A stretch of 64,000 nt of DNA from Hydrogenispora ethanolica (GCF_004340685.1 NZ_SLUN01000009.1:46950-110949), one strand, 5' to 3'; positions 52,830 through 62,666 are shown, counted from the stretch's first letter. Made by a program: numbers and translations. Notes: a model not told the origin generated them from the letters alone.

Positions 52830-54299
52830 GTGGACGAATCGACCGTAGATCTGAAAGAGTTACTCAGGATTCTCAAGAAAAGACGGCTTTTTATCATTAA
52901 CGTTTTTCTCATTGCGGTAATCATCGCGGTTCTGGTATCATTCCTGACTCCGCCGACCTTCGAAGCGGAAACCGTGGTCCGGGTCAAACAATCGAAGGGT
53001 TTGGCCGATTCCTTGCTTTCCGACCTGCCGATGGGGAATACCATGGCCACTAAGCAATTGATGTCGACTTATGCGGAAATTTTAAAAAGCCGCACGGTAC
53101 TTGAGATGGTACTCGCCAAAACCCCCTCCTCCGGTAAGAAACCCCTAACCTATGAGACCTTTTCCAAGCGGATAACCACCGAGCCGGTAAAAGATACCGA
53201 GCTGCTCAAGATCGCAGTGGAAGCACCTTCGGCGGAGGAGTCGAAGCGTTTAGCCAACCTGCTGGTCGACAGTTTCATTCAGCGGTTGACCTTTTTGGCC
53301 CGGGTAACGCAGACGGAGGTCCGCCAATTCATCGGCAGCCGGCTGGACGAAGCCAAGAAAGAGTTGGATAAGACGGAAGCCGCGTTGGAGCGGTATAAGC
53401 GGACGGAAAAGATCGTCGATGTCGAAGCCGAAGTCAAGGCGGTAGTCGACCGGATGTCGGCCATCAACCAATTATCCGCCCAAAATATTGTGAATCAAGC
53501 GTCCTCCCAGGCCCGGCTGCGCAGCGCCGAAAAACAGCTTGCGGGTCAGAAGCAGGGTTTCGTGGCGGATAATCCCTTGATTCAGCAGTATAAATCGAAA
53601 TTGGGCGACTCGGAAGTTCAATTGGTAAGCCTGTTACAGCAGTATACGGAGAAGCATCCTCAAGTCATCGCCCTGCGGGCTGCGATCGAAGAGACGAAGC
53701 TCAAATTGAATCAGGAAATCTCGAAGGTGGTCAATGCCGAGTCCGTTTCGGCCAATCCCCTTTATCAAAAATTGATGGTGGACCGGTTGCAGTCACAAGC
53801 CGAAATCGCCGCCTATGATTCCCAGGCAAAAGCGTTGGCTGGGATCATCGCCCAAAATGAAGCCGAACTCAGCGAGCTGCCGGCGAAGGAACAAAGTTTG
53901 GGTCGTTTGATGCTGGATGCCAATTTGACTCAGCAAATCTATCTGATGTTGGCCAATCGTTTTGAAGAGGCCCGAATCAGCGAGGTTATGCAGCCCACCG
54001 ACATCCAGATCATTGATGTGGCGGTGGCTCCGGAGAAGCCGATTAAACCGAAAAAGACCTTGAACGTGTTGATTGCCGCTTTTTTGGGCCTCTTCGCGGG
54101 AACCGGGTTGGCTTTTATGATCGAATACCTGAATAAAACGATCCGGGATACCGAGGATGTCCGGTTGTATCTTGATCTGCCGGTATTGGGGAGCATTCCG
54201 AAGTTTCAAGAGGAACAGGCCAGCATCAATGAATTCTGGGGTCAACTGCTTGGTTCGTTCAAAAAGAAGCAGCCCCATCGTCGTCGACGCCGTTCCTAA
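52830..54299 (+). CDS. Wzz/GumC-type chain-length determinant
   Basis: The ~489-residue protein has a short cytoplasmic N-terminus (LKELLRILKKRRLFIINVFL), a first membrane helix near residues 20-40, a long coiled-coil periplasmic region (e.g. DEAKKELDKTEAALERYKRTEK), the GNVR-like region before the second membrane helix (ISEVMQPTDIQIIDVAVAP, then LNVLIAAFLGLFAGTGLAF) and a short tail. It sets polymer length with the kinase at 54392. GTG 52830 is preferred over 52776 for its gggggc site and homologous start. No kinase domain is fused. Confidence 0.9.
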   Translation: MDESTVDLKELLRILKKRRLFIINVFLIAVIIAVLVSFLTPPTFEAETVVRVKQSKGLADSLLSDLPMGNTMATKQLMSTYAEILKSRTVLEMVLAKTPSSGKKPLTYETFSKRITTEPVKDTELLKIAVEAPSAEESKRLANLLVDSFIQRLTFLARVTQTEVRQFIGSRLDEAKKELDKTEAALERYKRTEKIVDVEAEVKAVVDRMSAINQLSAQNIVNQASSQARLRSAEKQLAGQKQGFVADNPLIQQYKSKLGDSEVQLVSLLQQYTEKHPQVIALRAAIEETKLKLNQEISKVVNAESVSANPLYQKLMVDRLQSQAEIAAYDSQAKALAGIIAQNEAELSELPAKEQSLGRLMLDANLTQQIYLMLANRFEEARISEVMQPTDIQIIDVAVAPEKPIKPKKTLNVLIAAFLGLFAGTGLAFMIEYLNKTIRDTEDVRLYLDLPVLGSIPKFQEEQASINEFWGQLLGSFKKKQPHRRRRRS

Positions 54300-54391
54300 A
54301 ATAAAGGATTATCCGCTCGCCAATCCGGAAACGGGTTGCATTATCAATCTCTTTCTACATATACAAGTCAATTTTTGAGAGGTCTTGGGCC

Positions 54392-55123
54392 ATGCATCAA
54401 AAACGCCAGTTGATCGTCCATGAACAGTCGAAATCGCCGATTTCCGAGGCTTACCGTACTTTACGGACCAATATTCAATTTTCCAAGGTTGACGGAGCAT
54501 TAAAACGAATCATGTTGACCAGTTCGGGCCCTGGAGAAGGAAAGTCGACCACTACCGCAAATCTGGCCGTGGCAATGGCCCAATCCGGCAAACAGATTAT
54601 TTTGCTGGACTGCGACCTCCGGAAACCGGTGCAGCATAAGGTTTTTGGCAAATTCAACCGCGGCCTGACCAATATCCTGGTGGATGACACTCCGCTGGAT
54701 ACGTTGGTTCAGACCGAACAGATATCCGAGTATATTCAAGAAACCGAGGTCGAGAATCTGCGGCTGGTCACCAGCGGACCTATTCCGCCCAACCCTTCGG
54801 AGCTTCTTTACTCCGCTAAAATGCAGGAAACACTGGAGTATTTAACGAGCCAATGTGATCTTTTAATTGTCGATGCTCCTCCGGTTATTGCGGTTACCGA
54901 TGCCTGTGTTTTGGCCTCCAGAGTTGACGGAATCGTACTCGTTCTGGATTCAACGACGGTTCGCCCGGAAATGGCTCAACGCGCCAAAGAGTTGTTGCTC
55001 AAAGCAGATGGGCATATCCTCGGCGTCGTTTTGAACCGGGTTGAAATCGAAGAGGAGTATACTTATTACTACTACTACTATGGCAATGAAGGAAAGGAAA
55101 AAAGACGTAAAGCAGCCCTATAA
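54392..55123 (+). CDS. BY-type tyrosine kinase (CapB/CpsD/Wzc C-domain-like)
   Basis: The 243-residue ATPase has SEAYRTLRTNIQFS at the N-terminus, Walker A SSGPGEGKSTTTANLA (residue ~44), Walker A' ILLDCDLRKP (~72) and Walker B LLIVDAPPV. The C-terminal tail ends in a tyrosine cluster (EYTYYYYYYG), the autophosphorylation site of BY-kinases. It works with the Wzz-like activator (52830) and PHP phosphatase (51016), as in split Firmicute systems. A terminator follows. Confidence 0.95.
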   Translation: MHQKRQLIVHEQSKSPISEAYRTLRTNIQFSKVDGALKRIMLTSSGPGEGKSTTTANLAVAMAQSGKQIILLDCDLRKPVQHKVFGKFNRGLTNILVDDTPLDTLVQTEQISEYIQETEVENLRLVTSGPIPPNPSELLYSAKMQETLEYLTSQCDLLIVDAPPVIAVTDACVLASRVDGIVLVLDSTTVRPEMAQRAKELLLKADGHILGVVLNRVEIEEEYTYYYYYYGNEGKEKRRKAAL

Positions 55124-55150
55124 CTCTTCACAACTGGGGAAATTGCTTAT

Positions 55151-55187
55151 AAAACCACTACCTGAGAGACAGGGTAGTGGTTTTTTC
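55151..55187 (+). terminator. Intrinsic terminator after kinase gene
   Basis: aaccactacc... pairs with ...ggtagtggtt around a gagaga-type loop and is followed by tttttt. It ends the wza-wzz-kinase unit. Confidence 0.9.
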
Positions 55188-55257
55188 GTCTAGATAAAGA
55201 TTGGGATCGAGGGTGCCAAAATCCGGGACCCGAATATGATATAACCGAGGGTTTAAA

Positions 55258-55385
55258 AGCGTTGTGATAAACCCTGTCCGAAGGTCAGGGTGAACACAAA
55301 ACCTCAGGGAAGCAAGTGATAAAGTCGTTTTTAACGGATTTCCGTTTTAAAAGACTTTATCACATGGCTTTTAAAGATAAATTCC
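55258..55385 (+). repeat. GTGATAAAGTC palindromic element
   Basis: gcgttgtgataaaccctgtccgaaggtcaggg is followed by aagcaagtgataaagtcg and the closing gactttatcacatgg. It resembles the copies at 47663-47922 but with different inner words. Confidence 0.85.
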
Positions 55386-55410
55386 ATTTATCAGCAAAGG
55401 AGTTGACAGC

Positions 55411-55866
55411 GTGATCCTGGGGGTTAAAACCAAAGAATTGATCCGAAGGGTTGATGACCGCGGCTTTTTCATGGAGATTTTACGGGATGATGATCAGCTG
55501 CTGCAAAAGTTCGGCCAATTTTCGATGGCGATGACCTATCCTGGAGTCATCAAGGCATTTCATTATCATAAGCTTCAGGATGATCTGTGGTTCTTTCCCA
55601 AAGGCGAAGCCCAGGTGGTTTTGTACGACTTGCGGGAAGATTCGAAAACAAGGGGCGAGACAGATGTTTATTATCTGGGCGAGCTGCAGCCGTGGTTGTT
55701 GACCATTCCGGCCGGAGTGGCCCACGGGTATCGGGTATTAGGCGGTGAACCGGCGCTCATTACGTATTTGACGACCCAATCCTATGACCGGCTTCAACCG
55801 GATGAATATCGAATTCCTTGGGATGATCCGACCATCGGTTTTGATTGGCGAACTCATAACCGGTGA
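55411..55866 (+). CDS. dTDP-4-dehydrorhamnose 3,5-epimerase-like (RmlC-family) protein
   Basis: The 151-residue cupin-fold protein begins LGVKTKELIRRVDDRGFFMEIL and contains FSMAMTYPGVIKAFHYHKLQDDLWFF and the VLYDLREDSKT segment. PAGVAHGYRVLGGEPALITYLTTQSYD and the RIPWDDPTIGFDW end match the family. It is 30-35 residues shorter than RmlC. The catalytic His of the HYHK segment is present. It could epimerise a 4-keto sugar nucleotide from RfbB or CapD. No RmlD reductase is present in the window. Confidence 0.8.
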   Translation: MILGVKTKELIRRVDDRGFFMEILRDDDQLLQKFGQFSMAMTYPGVIKAFHYHKLQDDLWFFPKGEAQVVLYDLREDSKTRGETDVYYLGELQPWLLTIPAGVAHGYRVLGGEPALITYLTTQSYDRLQPDEYRIPWDDPTIGFDWRTHNR

Positions 55867-55974
55867 CCGCAAAAGTGCCATCAAGCGACTGATCTGATGT
55901 CGCCCAAATAGCCAATTCGCATCGCATCCAAGACCTTCTCATACGCTATACTGAATGGAATGAAAGGGGATAGA

Positions 55975-57144
55975 ATGTTGCTCACTCCGCATGGAGGAGT
56001 TTTAGTCCGGCAATACCTGGAACCGGAACAGGTCGCGGAATATCAGGAACAGCTGCCGGATTTTAAAAAATGTATTTTGGATGAGATTGAATTCTCTGAC
56101 CTGACGCTCATCGCCAATGGCGCATTCAGCCCTTTAAAAGGCTTCAACAATCAGGCTGATTACGAAGGAATATTAAAGGAATCCAGGCTCGCCTCCGGAT
56201 GGGTATGGCCGCTGCCTATCGTCTTGAGCGTCAGCCCTGAGAAACAGGCCGAGCAGGGTTATCGCTGCGGCGACCCAATCGCCTTGGTGACGCCGGATGG
56301 ACAGTTTCAAGGAATGATGGAGCTTGAAGAGATTTACCGGCGCGACCGCGAGCGGGAAGCAATCGCCATCTTTGGGACTGCCGACCGGAAGCATCCCGGG
56401 GTTGATTATCTCTTTTCGAAAGGGGAGATCGCGCTGGGCGGAACGATTAAGGCAAAGCCGGTCCAGATCACGCAGTTTCCCGAGTACGAACTGACTCCTT
56501 TACAAACTCGCGCTGAGTTTGCGCGGTGGGGTTGGCAAAGCGTGGTTGCATTTCAGACCCGGAATCCTATCCATCGCGCCCATGAATACTTGCAGAAAGT
56601 TGCCTTGGAATCGGTGGACGGTCTATTCATCCATCCCCTGGTAGGTTTCACCAAGCCCGGCGACATTCCGGCAGCCGTTCGGATGCGTTGTTATCAGGCA
56701 CTGCTCGCGGGGTACTATCCGGCGGGTCGGGTCTTGTTGGCGGTTTTCCCAGCCGCCATGCGCTATGCCGGGCCTAAGGAAGCGGTCTTCCATGCCTTGG
56801 TCCGAAAGAACTATGGATGCAGCCATTTTATCGTCGGCCGGGATCATGCGGGGGTGGGGAATTATTATGGGACATACGACGCCCAGAACATCTTCGAGCA
56901 ATTTTCAGCCGCCGAGATCGGGATTACGGTTCTAAAGTATGAAAACACCTTTTACTGCAAACGGTGCGGAAATATGGCCTCCGCGAAGACCTGCCCTCAT
57001 TCCGGTGGGGACCTGCTTTATTTGAGCGGCACCAAAGTCCGGGAAATGTTAAGTGATGGACTGCCGTTGCCCGCCGAATTCACCAGGCCGGAAATTGCCG
57101 CGATTTTGATGGAGTTTTATCAGTCTCAGCCATTACCGGTATAA
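55975..57144 (+). CDS. sat: ATP sulfurylase (sulfate adenylyltransferase)
   Basis: The ~389-residue enzyme makes APS from ATP and sulfate. It has FSPLKGFNNQADY, the catalytic QTRNPIHRAHEYLQK near residue 193 and the IVGRDHAGVGNYYGTYDAQ segment near residue 285. A C-terminal cysteine set (CKRCGNMASAKTC) is followed by LSGTKVREMLSDG. This is the monomeric Sat of Firmicutes and archaea, with no fused APS kinase. ATG 55975 follows aaagggga; 55960 is an alternative. It lies among sugar-nucleotide genes with no reductase or kinase nearby, so its link to polysaccharide sulfation is only suggestive. Confidence 0.94.
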   Translation: MLLTPHGGVLVRQYLEPEQVAEYQEQLPDFKKCILDEIEFSDLTLIANGAFSPLKGFNNQADYEGILKESRLASGWVWPLPIVLSVSPEKQAEQGYRCGDPIALVTPDGQFQGMMELEEIYRRDREREAIAIFGTADRKHPGVDYLFSKGEIALGGTIKAKPVQITQFPEYELTPLQTRAEFARWGWQSVVAFQTRNPIHRAHEYLQKVALESVDGLFIHPLVGFTKPGDIPAAVRMRCYQALLAGYYPAGRVLLAVFPAAMRYAGPKEAVFHALVRKNYGCSHFIVGRDHAGVGNYYGTYDAQNIFEQFSAAEIGITVLKYENTFYCKRCGNMASAKTCPHSGGDLLYLSGTKVREMLSDGLPLPAEFTRPEIAAILMEFYQSQPLPV

Positions 57145-57176
57145 GGGAAAAATAAGTCAGTGCCGCGGAGGAAAAG

Positions 57177-58262
57177 ATGAGCTTGCCGGTTTTTGTGATT
57201 ATGGCCGGCGGGCGCGGCGAGCGTTTTTGGCCGCGCAGCCGTCGAACCCATCCCAAGCAGTTGCTTTCCTTGGTAGGCGAACAGTCACTGCTGCAGGCTT
57301 CGGTGGAACGGATCCGGAAACTTACTGAGGATCGGCGCATTTATGTCGTTACCAACCGGGATTATGTGGAAAAAGTCAGGGACCAACTGCCGATGCTGCC
57401 CGAGCGGAATATCCTGGTGGAGCCCGAAAGCAGGAATACGGCCCCCTGCGTCGGGTTGGCGGCGACCTATATTGCAAGCCATTTTCGGGGTGAGGATCCG
57501 GTCATGGCTATTCTGCCCAGCGACCTACTGGTGCGGCGACCGGAGTTTATGCGAAAGATGCTGCAGTCCGGGATCGATTACGCGACTGCCCATGATGTGG
57601 GAGTGATTTATGGTGCCTGGCCGACCCGCCCCGAGACGGGATACGGTTATATTCAGCTGGGAAAAGTCGCTGCCAAAGAAAGTGGCGTGACCTTCCACGA
57701 AGTGGCCGGATTCAAGGAAAAACCCGATTCCGCCACGGCCGCTCAATATCTGGTCAGCCAAGAGTACCTTTGGAACGGAGGGATCTTTGTCTGGCGGGTC
57801 CGATGTCTTCTCCAAGAGCTCGCGGCTCACCTTCCGCAACTGGCCACCGGGCTGGAAACATTGAAAGCGTGGCTTGGAACGGCAGCGGAAACGGAGCGGT
57901 TGAAAGAGATCTATCCCAGGATTCCCGCCATTTCATTTGATTATGGAATTTTGGAAAAGACCCGGAATATCGTGGTTATCCCGGCTGATTTCGGTTGGGA
58001 CGATTTGGGGAGCTGGAATTCGCTCGAACGCTATTTGCCGCAGGACGATTTTGGAAACGTCGCTCAAGGCGATTTAATCGCTCTGGACTCGTCGAACTGC
58101 ATTGTATATAGCGAGCGGAAACCAGTCGTTACTTTGGGGGTCTCCGACCTGATCATCGTGGAGGCGGAAGACTCCCTGTTGGTCTGCGCCAAACAGCGGG
58201 CCCAGGATATGAAAAAGGTTCTGGAGCGGTTGAGAGAAGAGCACCATGAGGAACTGCTTTGA
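57177..58262 (+). CDS. manC: Mannose-1-phosphate guanylyltransferase (copy 2)
   Basis: The 361-residue enzyme shows FVIMAGGRGERFWPRSRR at residues 5-22. PKQLLSLVGEQ, EPESRNTAPCVGLA, ILPSDLLVRRPEF, FKEKPDSATAAQYLV and DLGSWNSLERYL follow. It lacks the C-terminal isomerase domain. It is related to but clearly different from the 36909 copy (about half the positions of aligned motifs differ). A gcggagga site is present. Phosphomannomutase is coded next to it on the other strand, which gives the complete route to GDP-mannose here. Confidence 0.95.
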   Translation: MSLPVFVIMAGGRGERFWPRSRRTHPKQLLSLVGEQSLLQASVERIRKLTEDRRIYVVTNRDYVEKVRDQLPMLPERNILVEPESRNTAPCVGLAATYIASHFRGEDPVMAILPSDLLVRRPEFMRKMLQSGIDYATAHDVGVIYGAWPTRPETGYGYIQLGKVAAKESGVTFHEVAGFKEKPDSATAAQYLVSQEYLWNGGIFVWRVRCLLQELAAHLPQLATGLETLKAWLGTAAETERLKEIYPRIPAISFDYGILEKTRNIVVIPADFGWDDLGSWNSLERYLPQDDFGNVAQGDLIALDSSNCIVYSERKPVVTLGVSDLIIVEAEDSLLVCAKQRAQDMKKVLERLREEHHEELL

Positions 58263-58366
58263 CTGTTCAATTCTGAAACGGGCGAAATGAAAAGGGACGG
58301 TCAAGCGGCTGCCGGGTCTCCCCGGGCCAGCCACTTGATCGTTGGAGTCAATTCTCAATATCGGAT

Positions 58367-59713
58367 CTATGCGAGCAGTTTTTGCAGCGCCGCTTGGACT
58401 TCTTCCCGGATGGCCTGTAAGGCCTCATTGGAGTTGGCTTCAAATCGGGTTACCAGAACCGGTTGGGTATTTGAAGCCCGCACCAGTCCCCAGCCGTTCG
58501 GGAAGATGATCCGCGCGCCATCGATATCGATGACTTGATATTTGGCTTGGAAATGCCGCGCCAGCTCGCGGACGACATCGAATTTCTTATTCTCGGGGCA
58601 GTCCACCCGGATCTCGGGAGTGGAATAGGTTTTGGGCAGGCCGTCCACCATTTCGGAAAGGCTGGCGGAGGCATGAGAAAGAATCTCTAGTAGCCGGGCG
58701 CCGGAATAAATGGCGTCGTCATAACCGTAATAACGATCGGCAAAGAATAAATGCCCGCTCATCTCCCCGGCCAACAAGGCCCCCTCCTCCTTCATCTTGG
58801 CTTTGATCAAGGAATGCCCGACCTTCCACATGATCGGGTCGCCCTGCATCTCCCGGATCCGGTCGAACATGGTTTGGGAGCATTTTACCTCGCCGATAAT
58901 CTTGGCGCCCGGTTTGGTCTTGACAATATCCCCGGCATAAATAATCATCAATTGGTCGCCCCAGAGGACCCTACCTTGGGCGTCAATGACTCCGATCCGG
59001 TCGGCGTCGCCGTCGAAGGAGATGCCGAGATCGGCCCGGTTGGCCAGGACTTCGGCTTTCAGGTCGGCCAGATTCTCGGGGATGGTCGGGTCCGGATGGT
59101 GGTTGGGAAAATTCCCGTCCGGTTCCGAAAAAAGCTCGATCACTTCCCAGCCCAAGCTACGGTACAGGGGGACGGCCAACAGATTGCCGGTCCCGTTGCC
59201 GGCATCCAGAACGACTTTAAGGGGTTTGGCGCCAGGATGGATCCGGCCCTTCAAATCGGCAAGATACTCGGCAATGATCGGTTTTTCGATCAACGTGCCT
59301 TGCCCGGTCCGGTAATCCCGGGCTTCCATGATCCGCCGCAACTCCTGGATCTCTTCGCCAAAGATGGTCGTTTTGCCGAGGCAGATTTTGAAGCCGTTTT
59401 CGTTGGGCGGGTTGTGGCTGCCGGTGATCATCACCCCGCCGCCGACCGGCAGGCTGAATAATGAAAAATAGACCAGAGGAGTTGGGGAAAGGCCGATATC
59501 GTAAACGGTCATTCCCGATTGGAGCAAGCTTTCGATCAAAATGGTTTTAAACGGAACCGAACTCAAACGGCAGTCGTAGCCGACGCTGATCGTATTGACG
59601 TTACGTTTTTGATAGAATGTGGCCAGGGATTTGCCGAGGTCTCTCACAAAATCGGGGGTTAGATCGCGTTCGGCCACGCCTCGGATGTCATATTCACGGA
59701 AAACATGCGACAT
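58367..59713 (-). CDS. manB: Phosphomannomutase/phosphoglucomutase
   Basis: The 448-residue protein begins FREYDIRGVAERDLTPDFV and has the phospho-Ser motif ITGSHNPPNENGFK near residue 97. The metal-binding FDGDADRIGVID is near residue 235, the sugar-binding AGEMSGHLFF is near 315 and the C-terminal phosphate loop is RASNTQPVLVTRFEA. It interconverts mannose-6- and mannose-1-phosphate. It runs convergently with manC copy 2; its upstream region is shared with the aroC promoter. Confidence 0.95.
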   Translation of the reverse strand: MSHVFREYDIRGVAERDLTPDFVRDLGKSLATFYQKRNVNTISVGYDCRLSSVPFKTILIESLLQSGMTVYDIGLSPTPLVYFSLFSLPVGGGVMITGSHNPPNENGFKICLGKTTIFGEEIQELRRIMEARDYRTGQGTLIEKPIIAEYLADLKGRIHPGAKPLKVVLDAGNGTGNLLAVPLYRSLGWEVIELFSEPDGNFPNHHPDPTIPENLADLKAEVLANRADLGISFDGDADRIGVIDAQGRVLWGDQLMIIYAGDIVKTKPGAKIIGEVKCSQTMFDRIREMQGDPIMWKVGHSLIKAKMKEEGALLAGEMSGHLFFADRYYGYDDAIYSGARLLEILSHASASLSEMVDGLPKTYSTPEIRVDCPENKKFDVVRELARHFQAKYQVIDIDGARIIFPNGWGLVRASNTQPVLVTRFEANSNEALQAIREEVQAALQKLLA

Positions 59714-59782
59714 TCAGGCTACCTCCAAAAGTAATTTTTTGGTTTCTATTCGACGATCAAGCATGAAAACCTTCTCAGCGCA

Positions 59783-59811
59783 TTGCACTTCGGGCAAAAT
59801 TCATTTATAAT
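59783..59811 (+). promoter_or_regulatory. Sigma-A-type promoter of the aro operon (TTGCAC-17-TATAAT)
   Basis: TTGCAC at 59783-59788 and a perfect TATAAT at 59806-59811 are 17 bp apart. Transcription is expected to start near 59818. This supports ATG 59846 as the aroC start, because an ATG at 59822 would be almost leaderless. Confidence 0.8.
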
Positions 59812-59845
59812 TTAACAAAAGATGGATTGGAGCAAAAATTCGAAA

Positions 59846-61045
59846 ATGATCCGTTTTTTAACAGCCGGAGAATCCCATGGTCCGGCTTTGACTGCAATTA
59901 TTGAAGGTCTTCCCGCGGGGTTGCCCCTGACCGCCGCGGCGATTCAGGCCGATCTGGACCGGCGTCGCCAGGGCTATGGTCGGGGGGGGCGGATGCAGAT
60001 CGAAGGTGATCAGGTGGCGATCCTATCAGGCGTAAGGCACGGCAGTACGCTGGGTTCGCCGGTCACGCTACAGATTCTGAACCGCGATTGGGAACGTTGG
60101 CAGGAGGTGATGGCTGTCGCGCCGGGAATGGGTTCCGCCGCGGTGACCATCGATCAGGATGAGCGAATCAGTTCGTTGAAGGCCAACGTCACAGCGCCGC
60201 GGCCCGGACATGCCGATCTGGCCGGAGCTTTAAAATATCAGCAGTCCGATATCCGGAACATCCTGGAGCGGGCCAGCGCCCGCGAGACTGCTGCCCGGGT
60301 ATCCGTCGGGGCAGTCGCCCGCCGGATTCTGCAGGAGTTTGAGATCGAGGTTTTCAGCGGAGTATTGCAGATCGGCACGGTCCGTCTGGCGGAACCGCCC
60401 GAGGACATGGTCCGGTATCGCGAAGAAGCCAGGAACTCTCCGGTGGCGGCTCCGGATTCCGAGGTTTCCCGACTGATGACGGCGGAGATCGATCGCGCCA
60501 AGTCGGCCGGGGATTCGCTGGGAGGAGTAATCGAAGTGATCGCCCGGGGCGTCCCGCCGGGGCTGGGCAGCCATGTCCATTGGGAGCGCCGGCTCGATTC
60601 GAGGCTGGCTGGGGCATTGATGAGCATTCCGGCCATTAAGGGAGTGTCCGTCGGTTTAGGATTTCAGGCAGCCGGGTTGCCCGGCTCGCAAGTCCATGAT
60701 GAGATTGGGTATGCGCCGGGACAAGGATATTCGCGGCGGACCAATCATGCCGGCGGGATCGAGGGCGGGATCAGCAACGGAGAAATGATCCGCGTTTCCT
60801 TGGCGATGAAGCCCATCCCCACTCTCTACCGGCCGCTTCGGACCGTGGATATCGTCTCCAAGGAACCGGTTCAGGCCAGTGTAGAACGGTCCGATACCTG
60901 TGCCGTTCCGGCGGCGGCAGTGGTGGCCGAAGCCATGGTCTGCTGGGTGCTGGCCGAAGCATTGACCGAAAAATGCGGTGGCGACCATTTGGAGGAGATG
61001 CGGGCTCATTACCGGGATTATCTGGCGGCAATCAGGAGTTTTTAA
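59846..61045 (+). CDS. aroC: Chorismate synthase
   Basis: The 399-residue enzyme makes chorismate from EPSP with reduced FMN. It reads MIRFLTAGESHGPALTAIIEG at the start, then RRQGYGRGGRMQIE, GSPVTLQILNRDW, the APRPGHADLAGA signature, RNILERASARETAARV and the NHAGGIEGGISNGE motif. ATG 59846 is chosen from the promoter position; ATG 59822 is in frame. It is the first gene of aroC-aroK-aroB-aroQ-peptidase. Confidence 0.96.
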   Translation: MIRFLTAGESHGPALTAIIEGLPAGLPLTAAAIQADLDRRRQGYGRGGRMQIEGDQVAILSGVRHGSTLGSPVTLQILNRDWERWQEVMAVAPGMGSAAVTIDQDERISSLKANVTAPRPGHADLAGALKYQQSDIRNILERASARETAARVSVGAVARRILQEFEIEVFSGVLQIGTVRLAEPPEDMVRYREEARNSPVAAPDSEVSRLMTAEIDRAKSAGDSLGGVIEVIARGVPPGLGSHVHWERRLDSRLAGALMSIPAIKGVSVGLGFQAAGLPGSQVHDEIGYAPGQGYSRRTNHAGGIEGGISNGEMIRVSLAMKPIPTLYRPLRTVDIVSKEPVQASVERSDTCAVPAAAVVAEAMVCWVLAEALTEKCGGDHLEEMRAHYRDYLAAIRSF

Positions 61046-61570
61046 ATGAAAATCGCGCTCATCGGATTCATGGGAACCGGCAAGACATTGCTGGGAAGGA
61101 TGTTGGCCGCGCGGCTCCACTATGAATTCATCGATACGGATCAGTTGATCGAAATCCGACAAGGCCAAAGCATTGCGGAGCTCTTCGCCACGCGGGGCGA
61201 AGCCTACTTTCGCCAGTTGGAGCAGGAATTGGCCCGGGAACTGGCAGGCCGGGATGGCCTGGTCATCGCCACGGGCGGCGGATTTGTGTTGAACCCGGTT
61301 AATCTGGAACGATTGCGTGAAGGTGGCGTAATCGTTTCGCTGATTGCACCGGCGGAAACGATTTATGACAGAGTGAAATGCAATGATGACCGGCCCTTGC
61401 TGGCGGTAGCCGATCCTTTGGCCCGAATCCGGGAGCTTCTGCAGCAAAGAGCCGTCATTTATCAAGGGGCGGATATCGTGCTCGATACCTCGCTCAAAGT
61501 ACCCGATGAGCTAATCGAGGAGCTGGTTTCGCGATTGACGGCGAAAGGATATGGGAATGAAATCATTTGA
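61046..61570 (+). CDS. aroK: Shikimate kinase
   Basis: The 174-residue kinase has the Walker A GFMGTGKTLLGRMLA (residues ~7-21), FIDTDQLIE with shikimate-binding Asp, the EAYFRQLEQEL segment, ATGGGFVLNP and NDDRPLL of the lid. It starts on the base after the aroC stop, with an aggag site inside the end of aroC. It overlaps aroB by 20 bases. Confidence 0.95.
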   Translation: MKIALIGFMGTGKTLLGRMLAARLHYEFIDTDQLIEIRQGQSIAELFATRGEAYFRQLEQELARELAGRDGLVIATGGGFVLNPVNLERLREGGVIVSLIAPAETIYDRVKCNDDRPLLAVADPLARIRELLQQRAVIYQGADIVLDTSLKVPDELIEELVSRLTAKGYGNEII

Positions 61571-62666
61571 TGTGTTGCAAGAGATCCGGGTGGATCTGGC
61601 GGAAAGGGGTTACCCCATCCTGATCGGGGCCGGGATTTTGGAAGAGATCGGCGCGATTTTCCACCAACGGGAGATCGCCGGCAGGATCCTGGTGATCACC
61701 AACCCCACTGTGGCCCAGTGGTATCTCGATCCGGTACTCCAGTCGCTCCAACGGGCCGGATATGACGCCGCGGCGGCTCAAGTCCCGGACGGCGAAACCT
61801 TTAAGTCGTTGGCCGAAGCTGATTTTTTATATGACCGTCTGGTGGAGGGAAAATACGACCGTAAGACGGTTTTAGTGGCATTGGGAGGCGGAGTCATCGG
61901 CGATCTGACGGGTTTTGTGGCCGCCACCTATATGCGGGGCGTCCGTTTCGTCCAGGTCCCCACAACCCTATTGGCGCAGGTGGATTCCAGCGTGGGAGGC
62001 AAGGTCGCGGTCAATCACAGGAAGGGCAAGAATCTGATTGGCGCTTTCTATCAACCGCGACTGGTGTTGACCGATGTCACGACATTGAGGACCTTACCTG
62101 ACGCCGAGTTCAGTTCGGGAATGGCCGAAGTAATCAAGCACGGCATTATCCTCGATCCGGAGTATTACCGGATGATCGGCGCAAAGCTGCCGCAGATTCT
62201 GCGCCGCGATCCGGCGGCCCTCAGCGAAGTGGTCGGCGGCTCCTGCCGGATCAAGGCGGAAGTGGTACGGAAGGACGAAAAGGAACAGAACTTACGGGCA
62301 ATTCTCAATTTCGGCCATACGGTCGGTCATGCGTTGGAGAGCATCACCGGATACACTCGTTATAAACATGGAGAGGCGGTAGCCTTGGGAATGTTGGCTG
62401 CCACAAAGCTGGCCGAGCGGAGCGGGTTGCTGGCGGACCAGTCACTGGAGCCGACCTTGCGCCGGTTCTGTCAGGAACTGCACCTTCCGCTCCAAATCCC
62501 CGGATTGGATAGCAGCGCGATCGCCGAAGCCATTTTGCTGGATAAAAAAGCCGATCAGGGAGCGGTGCGCTGGATTCTGCCGCTACGGATCGGCGAGGTA
62601 CGGATCGAGGCCGCAGTCCCCCAGGAGAGCGTCGTCGATATTTTGAAAGAGATGGGGGGAGCATAA
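61551..62666 (+). CDS. aroB: 3-dehydroquinate synthase
   Basis: The 371-residue enzyme converts DAHP to 3-dehydroquinate with NAD and zinc. Motifs: [40 protein letters not shown] (~residue 111) and [42 protein letters not shown] and [11 protein letters not shown] with its zinc His residues follow. ATG 61551 or 61557 is possible. Its stop codon overlaps the aroQ start. Confidence 0.96.
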   Translation: MGMKSFDVLQEIRVDLAERGYPILIGAGILEEIGAIFHQREIAGRILVITNPTVAQWYLDPVLQSLQRAGYDAAAAQVPDGETFKSLAEADFLYDRLVEGKYDRKTVLVALGGGVIGDLTGFVAATYMRGVRFVQVPTTLLAQVDSSVGGKVAVNHRKGKNLIGAFYQPRLVLTDVTTLRTLPDAEFSSGMAEVIKHGIILDPEYYRMIGAKLPQILRRDPAALSEVVGGSCRIKAEVVRKDEKEQNLRAILNFGHTVGHALESITGYTRYKHGEAVALGMLAATKLAERSGLLADQSLEPTLRRFCQELHLPLQIPGLDSSAIAEAILLDKKADQGAVRWILPLRIGEVRIEAAVPQESVVDILKEMGGA

